A stretch of 34,884 nucleotides of DNA from JBOHNS01 sp050730835 (GCA_050730835.1 JBOHNS010000023.1:1-34884), one strand, 5' to 3'; counted from the first letter of the stretch, positions 15,110-23,469 are shown. Numbers and translations are program-made. The notes: generated by a model not told the origin, from the letters alone.

Positions 15110-16558
15110 TTATTCGACTACGTTTTCCTGGGCGTAGTTGAATTTGGTTTGGCGGTGCAGGAGATAAATTACGGCGATTATGACGGCATAGGTCAGGATT
15201 ACTAGCGGCAGTTTTAGGCTGGCGGCGTAGTTGGCGCCGGGCGCGGTGGCTAGCGTTGTGGTGATGTGGTCGGTGTAGCCGAGCAGTCTGGCGGCTGGCC
15301 AGCCGATGATTTGAGCGATTCCGGCCGGCAAAAACATGCCGCCAAGTCCGGCGATGGCGATCGCCAGCATCGTTAGCGGCATCAGCGGCAGGACTAATAA
15401 GTTCGCGGGCAAACCATAAATGGAATATTGCTGGAAGGCGATGGCCAGCAGCGGCATGGTGACAACTTGCACCGACAACGTATCGGCAAAAATTTGTTTG
15501 ATGAGGCCGTGGCTTTTATGTTTCCAGAAAATTTGTTTGAGTAGCGGCGCCAGCAAAATCAGCCCGCCGTAAGCCACAAAAGTCATTAACCAACCAATGT
15601 TGCCATCAACAAAAGTTGGGTTGATAATTGCCGTGATGGCCGCGGCTAGCGGCAACAAAACCAGCGGATGCAGCCTACGACCGTAATACCAAGCCGCCAA
15701 ACTCAAACCGGTAATAATCGTCGTTCGCGCCATCGGCGCGCTAAAGCCGGTCATAAAAGTCAGACCAATTAATAGCGCGGCTGGCAATAAAACCGCCAAA
15801 TATTTGGAAATCCGCCCAAACCCGCGCCGCAAGAAGCGCACCAAAATCGTGACATTGTAGCCACCGGCAATTACCAAATGAATCAAGCCGACCAGCTGCA
15901 ATTGTTTGGTCAGGGTCGCCGGCAAATTGTTGCGTTTGCCGACCAAATAGCCAATTCCAAGCTGCGCTTCCGGCTCCGGCACGGCACGTTGCAAACCGTT
16001 GTCAAAATTATCGCGCAGTTTGAGCGATAGGTTGGCGCTGCGCCGCGCACTCGTCAGCCGCGCGTAATTCAGACTGGCTACAAAATTGCCAAAGCCGGGT
16101 TTGAGTTTGCCGGTGAGCCTAACTTCATCGCCGCGCTTTAAATCAAGCTGGCTGGTCGTGCCAGCCCAAACTTCCCCGCCAAGTTTCATCTGGCCAATCT
16201 GCACATGGTTTAATTTCAAACCAGCCTCACCGTTTTTGTGCGTCACGTCAGCCGCAATTCTGCCGCGCAAAACTACGCTCTGCCCGACAAATTTTTGGTA
16301 GTCAAATGTCGAGCCCACGACATTGCCGCCGCGCCAAAACCCCAGCAAAAGTCCGGCTGCAATTGCCAGAAGCACAAAAGCTGCAGTTCGTTTGATGAAA
16401 GCTATGGCTAGCAATGCCGCGGCCACAAAAAACCACTGCCAACCTAGAAAAACCGGCTGATAAAAAAAGTAAGCTAAACCGATTCCGCCAATCAAACTAA
16501 GGCTAAACCAGGCCATTAGCCAAGACGAGTGTAGTGTGCGCTTGAGCCGCTTTAGCAT
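15110..16558 (-). CDS. comEC: ComEC/Rec2-type DNA uptake channel, core without the metallo-beta-lactamase domain
   Basis: A 482-aa polytopic membrane protein. Residues 1-75 form membrane helices. About 80-180 form the OB-like DUF4131 domain (VGQSVVLRGRIAADV, KRGDEVRLTGKLK), and the rest is the competence domain. Its hallmark GLIHLVIAGGYNVTIL aligns with the usual GLxHLLAISGLHV, but with Gly-Tyr-Asn where most members have Gly-Leu-His. FSAPMARTTIITGLSLAAWYYGR and GNIGWLMTFVAYGGLILLAPLL are also typical. Full-length ComEC continues into a periplasmic metallo-beta-lactamase-like nuclease domain, which is missing here. The gene ends after the last membrane helices. The inferred role is transport of single-stranded DNA across the inner membrane in natural transformation or nucleic-acid scavenging. 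Confidence 0.87.
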   Translation of the reverse strand: MLKRLKRTLHSSWLMAWFSLSLIGGIGLAYFFYQPVFLGWQWFFVAAALLAIAFIKRTAAFVLLAIAAGLLLGFWRGGNVVGSTFDYQKFVGQSVVLRGRIAADVTHKNGEAGLKLNHVQIGQMKLGGEVWAGTTSQLDLKRGDEVRLTGKLKPGFGNFVASLNYARLTSARRSANLSLKLRDNFDNGLQRAVPEPEAQLGIGYLVGKRNNLPATLTKQLQLVGLIHLVIAGGYNVTILVRFLRRGFGRISKYLAVLLPAALLIGLTFMTGFSAPMARTTIITGLSLAAWYYGRRLHPLVLLPLAAAITAIINPTFVDGNIGWLMTFVAYGGLILLAPLLKQIFWKHKSHGLIKQIFADTLSVQVVTMPLLAIAFQQYSIYGLPANLLVLPLMPLTMLAIAIAGLGGMFLPAGIAQIIGWPAARLLGYTDHITTTLATAPGANYAASLKLPLVILTYAVIIAVIYLLHRQTKFNYAQENVVE

Positions 16559-16695
16559 TTGCAGCCGATTATCCGCGCTTTAGTTACGCCAAACAAAACC
16601 GCTTTATTGCAATACCAGAGATACAGTTATATCGAATATCCAAACTATCTCCGATGCCACGACCAATAATCTACAATTATTCGCCCGTGCTATGA

Positions 16696-16708
16696 TTACA
16701 TAATGTAA
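16696..16708. promoter_or_regulatory. 13-bp perfect palindrome upstream of the ycnI-like gene
   Basis: TTACAT-A-ATGTAA lies about 50 bp before the start, in an AT-rich promoter-like stretch between divergent comEC and ycnI. It resembles the TACAnnTGTA box of CopY-type copper repressors, with one extra spacer base. The palindrome is read directly; regulator and metal link are speculative. Confidence 0.4.
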
Positions 16709-16759
16709 CAATTAAACTATGGTAAGCATAAAAATTTAAGGGTAAAATCGGAGGGTAAT

Positions 16760-17416
16760 ATGAAATACTTGGCGGGAATTCTTATAGTAGCGGCAGCAGT
16801 ATTCGGCATTTCACCGCTAGCGTCAGCGCACGTTATAGTATACCCGGCAGAGGCGCCGACCGGCAGCGATCAGTTATTTACGATTAGCGTGCCCAACGAG
16901 CGCGATAATGTGCAGGTTACCAAGCTTAAATTGCTGCTTCCGGCGAACCTTACCGAAGTTTCGCCGACGGTACATCCAGGCTGGCAAATTACTACCGTAG
17001 ACGGCAAGTCGTCCAAGGGCCTGCCGACTGTGGCCGCTATAGTCTGGAGCGGCGGTCAGCTGCCTCCGGGCATGGGCACAACCTTTAGTTTTCGAGCCTC
17101 AACGCCGGACAAGGCTACAAGCCTAGACTGGAAAGTCTACCAAACTTATTCCGACGGTGTGGTAGTCGCCTGGGATCAAAAGCCCACCGGCAGCGACGAG
17201 CAATCCAATCCAAAAATCGGACCTTACTCAATAACACGGGTCACCAGCTCGGCCAATCCAGGCGACAGTACGAGCATGAACGTGACCTCGGTTAGCGGTA
17301 CCAGCCGCACCAGCCCGGCAATCACGAGCGTCAGCATCGCCGCGCTTGTCCTCGCCCTGGCAGCGCTAGCCATTGCCATCCGCGAAAGCCGTCGTCCAAC
17401 CAAAGGCAAGCGCTAA
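16760..17416 (+). CDS. YcnI-family (DUF1775) copper-binding exported protein
   Basis: 218 aa with a Sec signal peptide cleaved at SASA|HVIVYPAEAP, leaving His24 as the mature N-terminus. In B. subtilis YcnI that N-terminal His forms a copper brace, and a Trp completes the site; AAIVWSGGQLPPG holds a candidate Trp. Further family motifs are FTISVPNERDN, VTKLKLLLP and the beta-rich FRASTPDKATSLDWKVYQTYSDG. A C-terminal membrane helix (VSIAALVLALAALAIAIRE) with a basic tail anchors it outside the membrane. GGAGGG lies 5-6 nt before ATG 16760. The inferred role is extracellular copper binding or delivery. No CopC/CopD partner is adjacent, as usually seen in Actinobacteria and Bacillus, so the partner is missing here. 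Confidence 0.85.
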   Translation: MKYLAGILIVAAAVFGISPLASAHVIVYPAEAPTGSDQLFTISVPNERDNVQVTKLKLLLPANLTEVSPTVHPGWQITTVDGKSSKGLPTVAAIVWSGGQLPPGMGTTFSFRASTPDKATSLDWKVYQTYSDGVVVAWDQKPTGSDEQSNPKIGPYSITRVTSSANPGDSTSMNVTSVSGTSRTSPAITSVSIAALVLALAALAIAIRESRRPTKGKR

Positions 17417-17434
17417 TAAATAATTCTAAAAATC

Positions 17435-17956
17435 ATGACAATCTACACTATCGGGCATTCTACTTTGGAGCTGGACGATTTTGCGCGTGTTTTAGGCCGT
17501 TACAAAATTGACTTGCTGGCCGATGTCCGCAGCGTGCCGCGCTCGCGGCATGTGCCGCAGTTTAACGAAGATAATTTGGCCAAGGAATTGCCGCGCTGTA
17601 ATATCGATTATCAACATCTGGCAAAATTAGGCGGACTGCGCCACGCACTGAAAGATTCGCCGAACCTCGGCTGGCGCAACAAAAGTTTCCGCGGCTACGC
17701 TGACTACATGCAAACCGAAGATTTTACAAACGGAATCGAAGAATTACTTATCCTAGCCGAAAACCACAGGGTCGCCATCATGTGCGCCGAAGCCGTGCCC
17801 TGGCGCTGCCATCGTTCGTTAATCGGCGACGCCCTACTAATCAGAAATATTGAAGTCTTCGACATTTTTAGCGCCAACAAAACCCAGCCCGAAAAACTAA
17901 CCAGCTTCGCCCAGACCAACGGCCTAAAAATCACCTATCCGTCCGAAACTGCCTAA
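17435..17956 (+). CDS. DUF488 family protein
   Basis: 173 aa, full-length match to the DUF488 pattern: MTIYTIGHSTLELDDFARVL, then IDLLADVRSVPRSRHVPQFN, YQHLAKLGGLR and a Cys-containing VAIMCAEAVPWRCHRSLIGDAL. The conserved Arg and Cys-His residues suggest a nucleotide- or metal-binding site, but no reaction has been firmly assigned that I know of. It starts 18 bp after the ycnI-like gene without a clear Shine-Dalgarno and may be cotranscribed. Its stop interlocks with that of the convergent MFS gene (CTAA, 17953-17956). Confidence 0.85.
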   Translation: MTIYTIGHSTLELDDFARVLGRYKIDLLADVRSVPRSRHVPQFNEDNLAKELPRCNIDYQHLAKLGGLRHALKDSPNLGWRNKSFRGYADYMQTEDFTNGIEELLILAENHRVAIMCAEAVPWRCHRSLIGDALLIRNIEVFDIFSANKTQPEKLTSFAQTNGLKITYPSETA

Positions 17957-19245
17957 TCCGAAATATCTAAGGGTTCGTTTATTTGATTTTTGTTAGCGGG
18001 CGGCGGCGCGTGAATGTAGCGTTTGGAGGCGTAATAGCCGAAAATGGTGGCGACCAGGCAAACTATGCCGCCCAGGATTATTGGCGGGCGGCCGCCGAAA
18101 TTATCGGCTAGCCAGCCTAGAATTGGGCCGCCGATGGCTTTTGGCCCGGCTAGCAACACAGTTTGCAGTGCCAGAACTCGGCCGACCATGCCGGGATCAG
18201 ATTCAACCTGAACCATAGCGGTCGTCGATGTCGTATATAAAATGCTGGCCATGCCGACCAAAAATATTATCGGAATAGCCGTATCAATTCCTGGCGAAAA
18301 TCCTAGTAATAATAAAGTCACGCCAAAAGCGGCGGCGCCAACCACAATATGGCGCATACGCGTCAAACCTTTGCGCGCGATAATCAACGATACAACAACA
18401 GCACCAAGGCTTAAAACGGAATACAAAATAGTGTAAGTGGCGTTGGAACTATGCAGCGAATCGCTAACAAAAATCGGCAGCGTAACATTAAAGTTATAAG
18501 ACAGCGTGCCGATGCCGGCCAGCATGACAAAGCTAATCCATAGCAAAGGCATAGAAAATACGTAGCGCAAGCCGGCGCGTACATCGCCTTTGGTTCTAGG
18601 CTTTTTCGGTGGCCGATGCAATTCGCTCGGGCGCATTATAAAAAGGCAGAATAATACGATTAAATACGATGCGGCATCCGCCGTAAACGCCCAGCCGTAG
18701 CCAACCGTAACCACCAATAAACCAGCCAGCGCCGGCCCGAAAATCCGCGAAATATTTACGATAGTGCTATAAAGCACCACCGCATTTGGGATATCCTCGC
18801 GCGGCACCATTTCGCTAACAAACGACCGCCTCAGCGGATTATCAAACGCCAGGAAAATCCCGCCGGCAACCGCCAGCGCAAACAACCCCCCGAGCGGCGG
18901 ATGATGCGAAAAAGCTAAAATGGCCAAACCGATTGATTCTGCCATTTCGAGTGTTTGAGTTAGCAGCAAAAACTTCCGTTTGTCCACCCGATCGGCAATC
19001 GCGCCGCCGTAGGCCGACAGCAGCAAAATCGGCCCATACTGAAAGGCCGCTAATAATCCGACGTCTAATCCGCTGCCAGTAATCTTCAGCACCAGCAGCG
19101 TCAGCGCAATGTTAGTCAGCCAATTCCCCGTATTAGAAACGCTCTGGCCAATAAAATACAGCCGAAAATTGCGATGCTTTAGCGACAAAAACGTCGCCCT
19201 CAGCCCCGACCGAAACCGAGCCCTAGAAAATAATTCTTTCATCAT
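17953..19245 (-). CDS. MFS exporter, DHA3 (12-TMS, EntS/MefA-like) family
   Basis: 430-aa major facilitator with about 12 helices. It begins with LKHRNFRLYFIGQSVSNTGNWL, the standard N-terminus of DHA3 enterobactin/macrolide-type exporters. Motif A reads YGGAIADRVDKRKFLLL, and FDNPLRRSFVSEMVPREDIPNAV with ISRIFGPALAGLL is a family hallmark. The predicted function is export of a siderophore-like or drug molecule from the cytoplasm. It may start at either of two adjacent ATGs (19245 or 19242). TATAAT ends 9 nt before the first and there is no Shine-Dalgarno, so a leaderless mRNA is likely. The stop overlaps that of DUF488 by 4 nt. Confidence 0.9.
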   Translation of the reverse strand: MMKELFSRARFRSGLRATFLSLKHRNFRLYFIGQSVSNTGNWLTNIALTLLVLKITGSGLDVGLLAAFQYGPILLLSAYGGAIADRVDKRKFLLLTQTLEMAESIGLAILAFSHHPPLGGLFALAVAGGIFLAFDNPLRRSFVSEMVPREDIPNAVVLYSTIVNISRIFGPALAGLLVVTVGYGWAFTADAASYLIVLFCLFIMRPSELHRPPKKPRTKGDVRAGLRYVFSMPLLWISFVMLAGIGTLSYNFNVTLPIFVSDSLHSSNATYTILYSVLSLGAVVVSLIIARKGLTRMRHIVVGAAAFGVTLLLLGFSPGIDTAIPIIFLVGMASILYTTSTTAMVQVESDPGMVGRVLALQTVLLAGPKAIGGPILGWLADNFGGRPPIILGGIVCLVATIFGYYASKRYIHAPPPANKNQINEPLDISD

Positions 19246-19254
19246 TCAAATACA

Positions 19255-19260
19255 ATTATA
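19255..19260 (-). promoter_or_regulatory. -10 element of the DHA3 exporter gene
   Basis: TATAAT on the minus strand ends 9 nt before ATG 19245. No Shine-Dalgarno follows, which implies leaderless initiation. Confidence 0.5.
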
Positions 19261-19318
19261 GATTACTATTGCCTGCAATTTTACATTAAAAGCTTGTGGC
19301 TCTTGGTGTAATTTGGTG

Positions 19319-19324
19319 TAATAT
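19319..19324 (+). promoter_or_regulatory. -10 element of the DUF4396 gene
   Basis: TAATAT lies 6 nt before ATG 19331 with no Shine-Dalgarno. TTGTGG about 17 bp upstream could be a weak -35. Confidence 0.45.
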
Positions 19325-19330
19325 AGAACC

Positions 19331-20018
19331 ATGCCAAGTGCGTGGTTAATAGTAATTTCCTGGGTTTCGCTGGCGCTAGCTTTTGTTAGCGCGGCGGTTA
19401 TTTTGTATGACATTTATGGCCGCAAACAAAGACAAGACATGCCGATTATGGAGGCGGTCTGGCCGGTTACGGCGCTTTATTTTGGCTCATTGGCGATTTG
19501 GGGATACTGGCGCTGGGGACGGCCGAAAAGCCAAACACACCAAAAAATCTGGCGATAAAAATAAAAGTTCGCCGACGTTTAGCCAAGTGGCCGTTGGCGT
19601 GAGTCACTGCGGAGCCGGCTGCACCTTGGGCGATATTATTGCCGAATTTATCGTTTTCGGCTTCGGTTTTACGCTAGCCGGCGTTGCCCTAATTCCGGAG
19701 TATATCGGCGATTATATTGCCGCAATTGCACTCGGAATTATTTTTCAATACTTTGCCATCGTGCCCATGAGCAGCTTGGGCTTACGTAAAGGAATTATTC
19801 AAGCAGCCAAGGCAGACATTTTGTCGCTTACGGCTTTTGAAGTCGGACTGTTCGGCTGGATGGCGCTGATGTTTTTTGTATTTTTTCCGCAACATCATTT
19901 AATGCCAAGTTCGCCAACATACTGGTTTCTTATGCAAATCGGCATGATCGCCGGCTTTTTCACCGCCTATCCCATGAACCACTGGCTCATTAAAAAAGGC
20001 ATCAAAGAAGCCATGTAA
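19331..20018 (+). pseudogene. DUF4396 membrane protein split by a 1-nt frameshift in an A-run
   Basis: The N-terminal part (MPSAWLIVISWVSLALAFVS, VWPVTALYFGSLAIWGYWRWGRPKS) is read from ATG 19331 and ends at 19558. The rest (SQVAVGVSHCGAGCTLGDII, LTAFEVGLFGWMALMFFVFF, YPMNHWLIKKGIKEAM) lies in the next frame to 20018. In the DUF4396 family these form one protein of about 210-230 aa. Deleting one A from the A6 run at 19542-19547 joins them as THQKSGDKNKSSPTFSQ. The product would have about six helices and a conserved HCGAGC motif that may bind metal. The single indel could be a real mutation or a homopolymer sequencing error; both halves are otherwise undamaged. Confidence 0.8.
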
Positions 20019-20129
20019 ATTCTTTACCTGCGCCGCAAATACTAAAACTTACATTTTAAAATAGAGTCCTAGCGTTTTGAAGTGTAAATATTTGGGTTTA
20101 CGCTAGTTGCTATGGAATAATGGGTGGCT

Positions 20130-21947
20130 ATGAGGCAGCGCCAAGCTTTGAATGTTATGTTTTCGGGGGAGCCGGTGTTTCTGACTGGGGCGCCGGGGGC
20201 TGGGAAAACTTATGTGCTTAATGAATTTATTCGGCGGATGGCGTCGCGGAATAAGCGCGTGGCGGTAACGGCTAGTACTGGGATTGCGGCGACGCACATT
20301 GGCGGCACTACGATTCATTCTTGGTCTGGGCTGGGAATTCGCGATCAATTAACGGATTTTGATAAAACTTGGCTAACGGCTAACGATCGGCTGCGCAAAA
20401 GATATTTGAATACTGATATTTTGGTGATCGACGAAATTTCTATGCTGCACGGCAAGCGGCTGGATATGGTCAACGAAGCTTGCAAAATTTTGCGTGAGGA
20501 TGAGTCGCCATTTGGCGGATTGCAAGTTATTATGGTTGGCGATTTATTCCAGCTGCCGCCTGTAAATCGGGCTAGCGAGTTAGTAGATTTTGCTCATACT
20601 TCGGCTGCCTGGGCGGAACTTAATCCGAAAATTTGCTATTTGAGCGAGCAGCATCGCCAGACGAAAGACCAATTATTAGACATTCTAGAAGCGATGCGCA
20701 GCGGCGAAATCGAAGACTATCACACACAAGCTTTAACCGAACGACTCGGCCAAAAACCAGATGAAGATTTAGTTGTAACTCGCCTTTACGCGCACAATAT
20801 CGATGTCGATTCCATAAATCAAAAACATTTATCGGCGATTTCTAGCAGCGGCAAAACCTTCGTAATGGAAACAAAAGGTGGCGCTAGTAAGATAGAACAA
20901 TTAGCGCGCAGCGTGCTAGCGCCCGAAAAACTGACGCTAAAAATCGGCGCGGAAGTAATGTTTGTCGCTAATAATTTTGCTCTAGGTTTTGCCAACGGCA
21001 CGCGCGGGCAAGTAATAGATTTTCATGAAAATTTGCCAATCGTCCGACTAGTAAACGATCGCCGAATAAAAGTCGAACCGCATAGCTGGACACTAAACGA
21101 AGACGGCAAAAAGCGCGCCGAAGTGTTGCAACTTCCCTTGCGCCTAGCCTGGGCAATTACGATTCACAAAAGCCAAGGCATGACGCTCGACGCCGCCGAA
21201 ATGGATCTGAGTAAATCGTTCACGCCCGGCATGGGCTACGTCGCGTTAAGCCGCGTGCGCAGCCTCGACGGAATATTTTTAACCGGCATAAACAACGTCG
21301 CCATGCAATTGCATCCAGATATTTTTGAATTCGACGAGCAACTCCGCGCCGCTTCGCAAATCCTAGCAGAACAAACCGAAGATGTAGCCGAAGAAGCCGA
21401 AATTCCAGCCGAGCCAGAAGAACATAAACCTCAAATTAACGAGGAATTATACGAAAAGCTACGCCGCTGGCGGCTAGACCGCGCGAAAAAAGACCAAGTG
21501 CCGCCCTACATAATCGCCCACAACAAATTGCTAGAATCGCTAGCCGCCAACCCACCAGCCAGCGCCACACAATTACTAGCCGCGCCCGGCTTCGGCCAAA
21601 AAAAGCTAGAGACCTACGGCGAAGACCTACTAAAAATCCTAGAACCCTACGCCAAAGAGATTTCTAGCCAGCCACCAGCAGCCGATGAAGTTTACGAGCC
21701 AGAACCAGATCCCCTAGATCCAATAATTACCCACGACGAAATGCTAAGTGCACTACAGGAAGCCGCGCCGCAACCATACCTAGCCGAAACTCTAGCCCGC
21801 TATCCACGCCTCGGCCAAGCCTGGAACAAACAAGAAGACAAAAAACTCTTAGAACTTTTCCAGGCTAAAGTTTCCCTGCACGAAATTTGCAAAATCCTAG
21901 GCCGCTCACCAGACAGCCTATGGGCCCGCTTGAGCATGCTCCAATAA
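20130..21947 (+). CDS. PIF1/RecD-like superfamily 1 helicase with HRDC and C-terminal HTH
   Basis: About 605 aa. Walker A GAPGAGKT (about residues 20-27), TASTGIAATHIGGTTIHSWSG, Walker B LVIDEISMLHG, motif III GDLFQLPPV, motif V/VI AWAITIHKSQGMTLDAAEMDL and GYVALSRVRSLDGIFL are all diagnostic of PIF1-like 5'-3' DNA helicases. The C-terminal part adds an HRDC domain (VPPYIIAHNKLLESLA, QLLAAPGFGQKKLETYGEDLL). A final helix-turn-helix-like segment follows (WNKQEDKKLLELFQAKVSLH, ICKILGRSPDSLWARL). ATG 20130 and GTG 20124 are both possible starts and neither has a strong Shine-Dalgarno. The role is probably DNA repair, replication-fork or G-quadruplex processing. RAYT-associated palindromes begin 3 bp after the stop. 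Confidence 0.9.
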   Translation: MRQRQALNVMFSGEPVFLTGAPGAGKTYVLNEFIRRMASRNKRVAVTASTGIAATHIGGTTIHSWSGLGIRDQLTDFDKTWLTANDRLRKRYLNTDILVIDEISMLHGKRLDMVNEACKILREDESPFGGLQVIMVGDLFQLPPVNRASELVDFAHTSAAWAELNPKICYLSEQHRQTKDQLLDILEAMRSGEIEDYHTQALTERLGQKPDEDLVVTRLYAHNIDVDSINQKHLSAISSSGKTFVMETKGGASKIEQLARSVLAPEKLTLKIGAEVMFVANNFALGFANGTRGQVIDFHENLPIVRLVNDRRIKVEPHSWTLNEDGKKRAEVLQLPLRLAWAITIHKSQGMTLDAAEMDLSKSFTPGMGYVALSRVRSLDGIFLTGINNVAMQLHPDIFEFDEQLRAASQILAEQTEDVAEEAEIPAEPEEHKPQINEELYEKLRRWRLDRAKKDQVPPYIIAHNKLLESLAANPPASATQLLAAPGFGQKKLETYGEDLLKILEPYAKEISSQPPAADEVYEPEPDPLDPIITHDEMLSALQEAAPQPYLAETLARYPRLGQAWNKQEDKKLLELFQAKVSLHEICKILGRSPDSLWARLSMLQ

Positions 21948-21949
21948 CA

Positions 21950-21991
21950 TTACATAATAAGGTGAGACCTTTACATAATAAGGTGAGACCT
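21950..21991. repeat. two exact tandem 21-bp repeats containing the palindrome AAGGT-GAG-ACCTT
   Basis: TTACATAATAAGGTGAGACC plus T is repeated exactly at 21950-21970 and 21971-21991. Each contains an inverted repeat able to form a hairpin, and a related hairpin recurs after the RAYT gene (22676-22695) in the same orientation. They flank the transposase-like gene, as REP sequences do. Confidence 0.8.
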
Positions 21992-22010
21992 TGAAAGGTG
22001 TTATTTTTTG

Positions 22011-22016
22011 TAATAT
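22011..22016 (+). promoter_or_regulatory. -10 element of the first RAYT gene
   Basis: TAATAT, preceded by TTG, lies 9 nt before ATG 22026 with no Shine-Dalgarno. Confidence 0.4.
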
Positions 22017-22025
22017 GATTCATCT

Positions 22026-22646
22026 ATGCCTTCTCGGAATATTATTAAGGTTTATGCGGCGCGGCAGTTTTATCATGTTTATAACCGTGGAGTGGCTAAG
22101 CAAGCGATTTTTATGGACGCACGAGACAAAAAGCATTTTATAAAAATACTTCGGCGACATCTGGACGCGGCAGATGATAGTACGAAAAACGACGGCGTTA
22201 TTTACAGAAAGTTTGATAATGATTTAGAGCTACTCTGCTATTGTCTTATGGGCAACCATTTTCATTTGCTGTTTTATCTGGATGAAGATACAGACGCTTT
22301 GCGTGGATTTATGCAATCCATACTCACGGCCTATACTATGTATTTCAACAAGCGGCACAAGCGGGTTGGCCCGCTTTTCGAAGGTGTTTTCAAAGCTTCC
22401 CGAATTACAAACGATGGCTATTTGTTGCACATAACCCGCTACATCCACCTCAATCCACGCACTTACAAAACTTACGATTATTCCAGCTTGCCGTACTATC
22501 TCGGCCGACCTGCTCCGGCATGGCTAAAACCCACCCGAATCCTGGAACTATTCGAAGGCGACGACTACCTGCAATTCCTAGAAGATTACGAAGACCAAGC
22601 CGCCACACTAGAAGCCATAAAACACGAACTAGCCAACAACCCATAG
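22026..22646 (+). CDS. REP-associated tyrosine transposase-like protein (Y1_Tnp, RAYT), copy 1
   Basis: 206-aa single-domain HUH nuclease related to IS200/IS605 TnpA. The HUH motif is GNHFHLLFY (His78, His80). The candidate nucleophile is Tyr106 in AYTMYFNKRHKRVGPLFEG, followed by KASRITNDGYLLHITRYIHLNP, a strong RAYT signature. It is expected to nick single-stranded DNA at palindromic REP sequences. The gene is flanked by copies of one short palindrome family (two upstream, one downstream). There are no IS ends and no partner orfB. It shares the framework of the second RAYT at 26960-27577, but the cognate palindromes differ completely. The chain appears intact. Host-benefit or selfish role is open. 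Confidence 0.9.
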   Translation: MPSRNIIKVYAARQFYHVYNRGVAKQAIFMDARDKKHFIKILRRHLDAADDSTKNDGVIYRKFDNDLELLCYCLMGNHFHLLFYLDEDTDALRGFMQSILTAYTMYFNKRHKRVGPLFEGVFKASRITNDGYLLHITRYIHLNPRTYKTYDYSSLPYYLGRPAPAWLKPTRILELFEGDDYLQFLEDYEDQAATLEAIKHELANNP

Positions 22647-22675
22647 CAAGAATTTCCAAAATACACAGAATTACA

Positions 22676-22695
22676 CCTTATAAGGTGAGACCTTA
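22676..22695. repeat. downstream RAYT-1 palindrome (CCTTATAAGG overlapping TAAGGT-GAG-ACCTTA)
   Basis: Two nested inverted repeats lie 29 bp after the RAYT stop. The second carries the same GGTGAGACC core as 21950-21991. It lies between convergent genes and may also end transcription. Confidence 0.75.
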
Positions 22696-22702
22696 TTAAG
22701 CA

Positions 22703-23425
22703 TTAATTTGTTGCTATTGGCAAAACTTGGCTGGGGCAGGTTTTTAGGGCGGTTTGCATGGCGGCGTGTTCGGCGGAAGTTACCCATAAATAGTACCTTA
22801 TTTTTACGTCAATTTGTCGGGCTACGTAGCGGCAATCGTAGGATTTGTTGGGCGGCAGCCAGGCGCTAGCATCGCTATCACTTTTTTGAATGTTAGCTGG
22901 GCCGTCTACGGCTAGAAGTTCTAGCGGATCGTCATACATTTTTAATCTAGTTTGTGCAGAAAGTTGCTGCGCGCCGGTTTTCCACGCGTCGCCAACGGCT
23001 ACTACGTGGTCGATTTGCACGGCGTTTGAAGTGCCCGGACCGCGGGCAAATTTAATAGTTTTACCAGTATAAGGATCTTTTAATGTGCCGCTCAAAACCG
23101 TGCAATCGCTAGCCGAGCGATCCTTCACATTAGTGAGGTCGCGGTTCAGAATAACTTCGCGCATATCGCAGCCGCCCGCGCTCGCCCAACCGCTGGCAAA
23201 ATCCGCCGTACGGTTATATTTCGGGCCGTTCGCAAATGGCTTAACCGCAAGCTCGCCCAACGCATGGCTCGCCAAAACCTGCCCCGGCTTAGGTTTAATA
23301 ATAGCCTTTGAGACTGGCTTGCTAGCCAAACTGCTAACACCCAAACCAGCAATTACAATAATCGCCAGCGCAAAAACTAGCGAAACTCGAAAAGCTCTAG
23401 AGCTAAACTTTTTATAAAATTTCAT
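22703..23425 (-). CDS. exported HNH-family nuclease (DUF1524)
   Basis: 240 aa. An N-terminal basic region and membrane segment (FRVSLVFALAIIVIAGLGV) act as signal peptide or anchor, so the enzyme faces outward. The domain matches secreted actinobacterial DUF1524 proteins: KYNRTADFASGWASAGGCDMREVILNRDL, then the catalytic core AVQIDHVVAVGDAWKTGA (Asp-His) and DDPLELLAVDGPANIQKSDSDASAWLPP. The last corresponds to the Asn step of HNH. Paired Cys residues (GGCDMRE with SDCTV; YDCRY with KTCPS) suggest disulfides, fitting an extracellular location. The likely role is degrading external nucleic acids for nucleotide salvage, important for an episymbiont. Confidence 0.85.
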   Translation of the reverse strand: MKFYKKFSSRAFRVSLVFALAIIVIAGLGVSSLASKPVSKAIIKPKPGQVLASHALGELAVKPFANGPKYNRTADFASGWASAGGCDMREVILNRDLTNVKDRSASDCTVLSGTLKDPYTGKTIKFARGPGTSNAVQIDHVVAVGDAWKTGAQQLSAQTRLKMYDDPLELLAVDGPANIQKSDSDASAWLPPNKSYDCRYVARQIDVKIRYYLWVTSAEHAAMQTALKTCPSQVLPIATN

Positions 23426-23469
23426 GCTCTACGTTTAATCACAAAAATATAAAAATAGCAATAAATCAG

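Noticed and set aside
19331..20018. Programmed frameshift in the DUF4396 gene
   Set aside because: An A6 run without a stimulatory structure or proper slippery heptamer in frame is weak; a simple indel explains it.
21950..21991. CRISPR array
   Set aside because: The two 21-bp units are directly adjacent with no spacers and there are no cas genes nearby.
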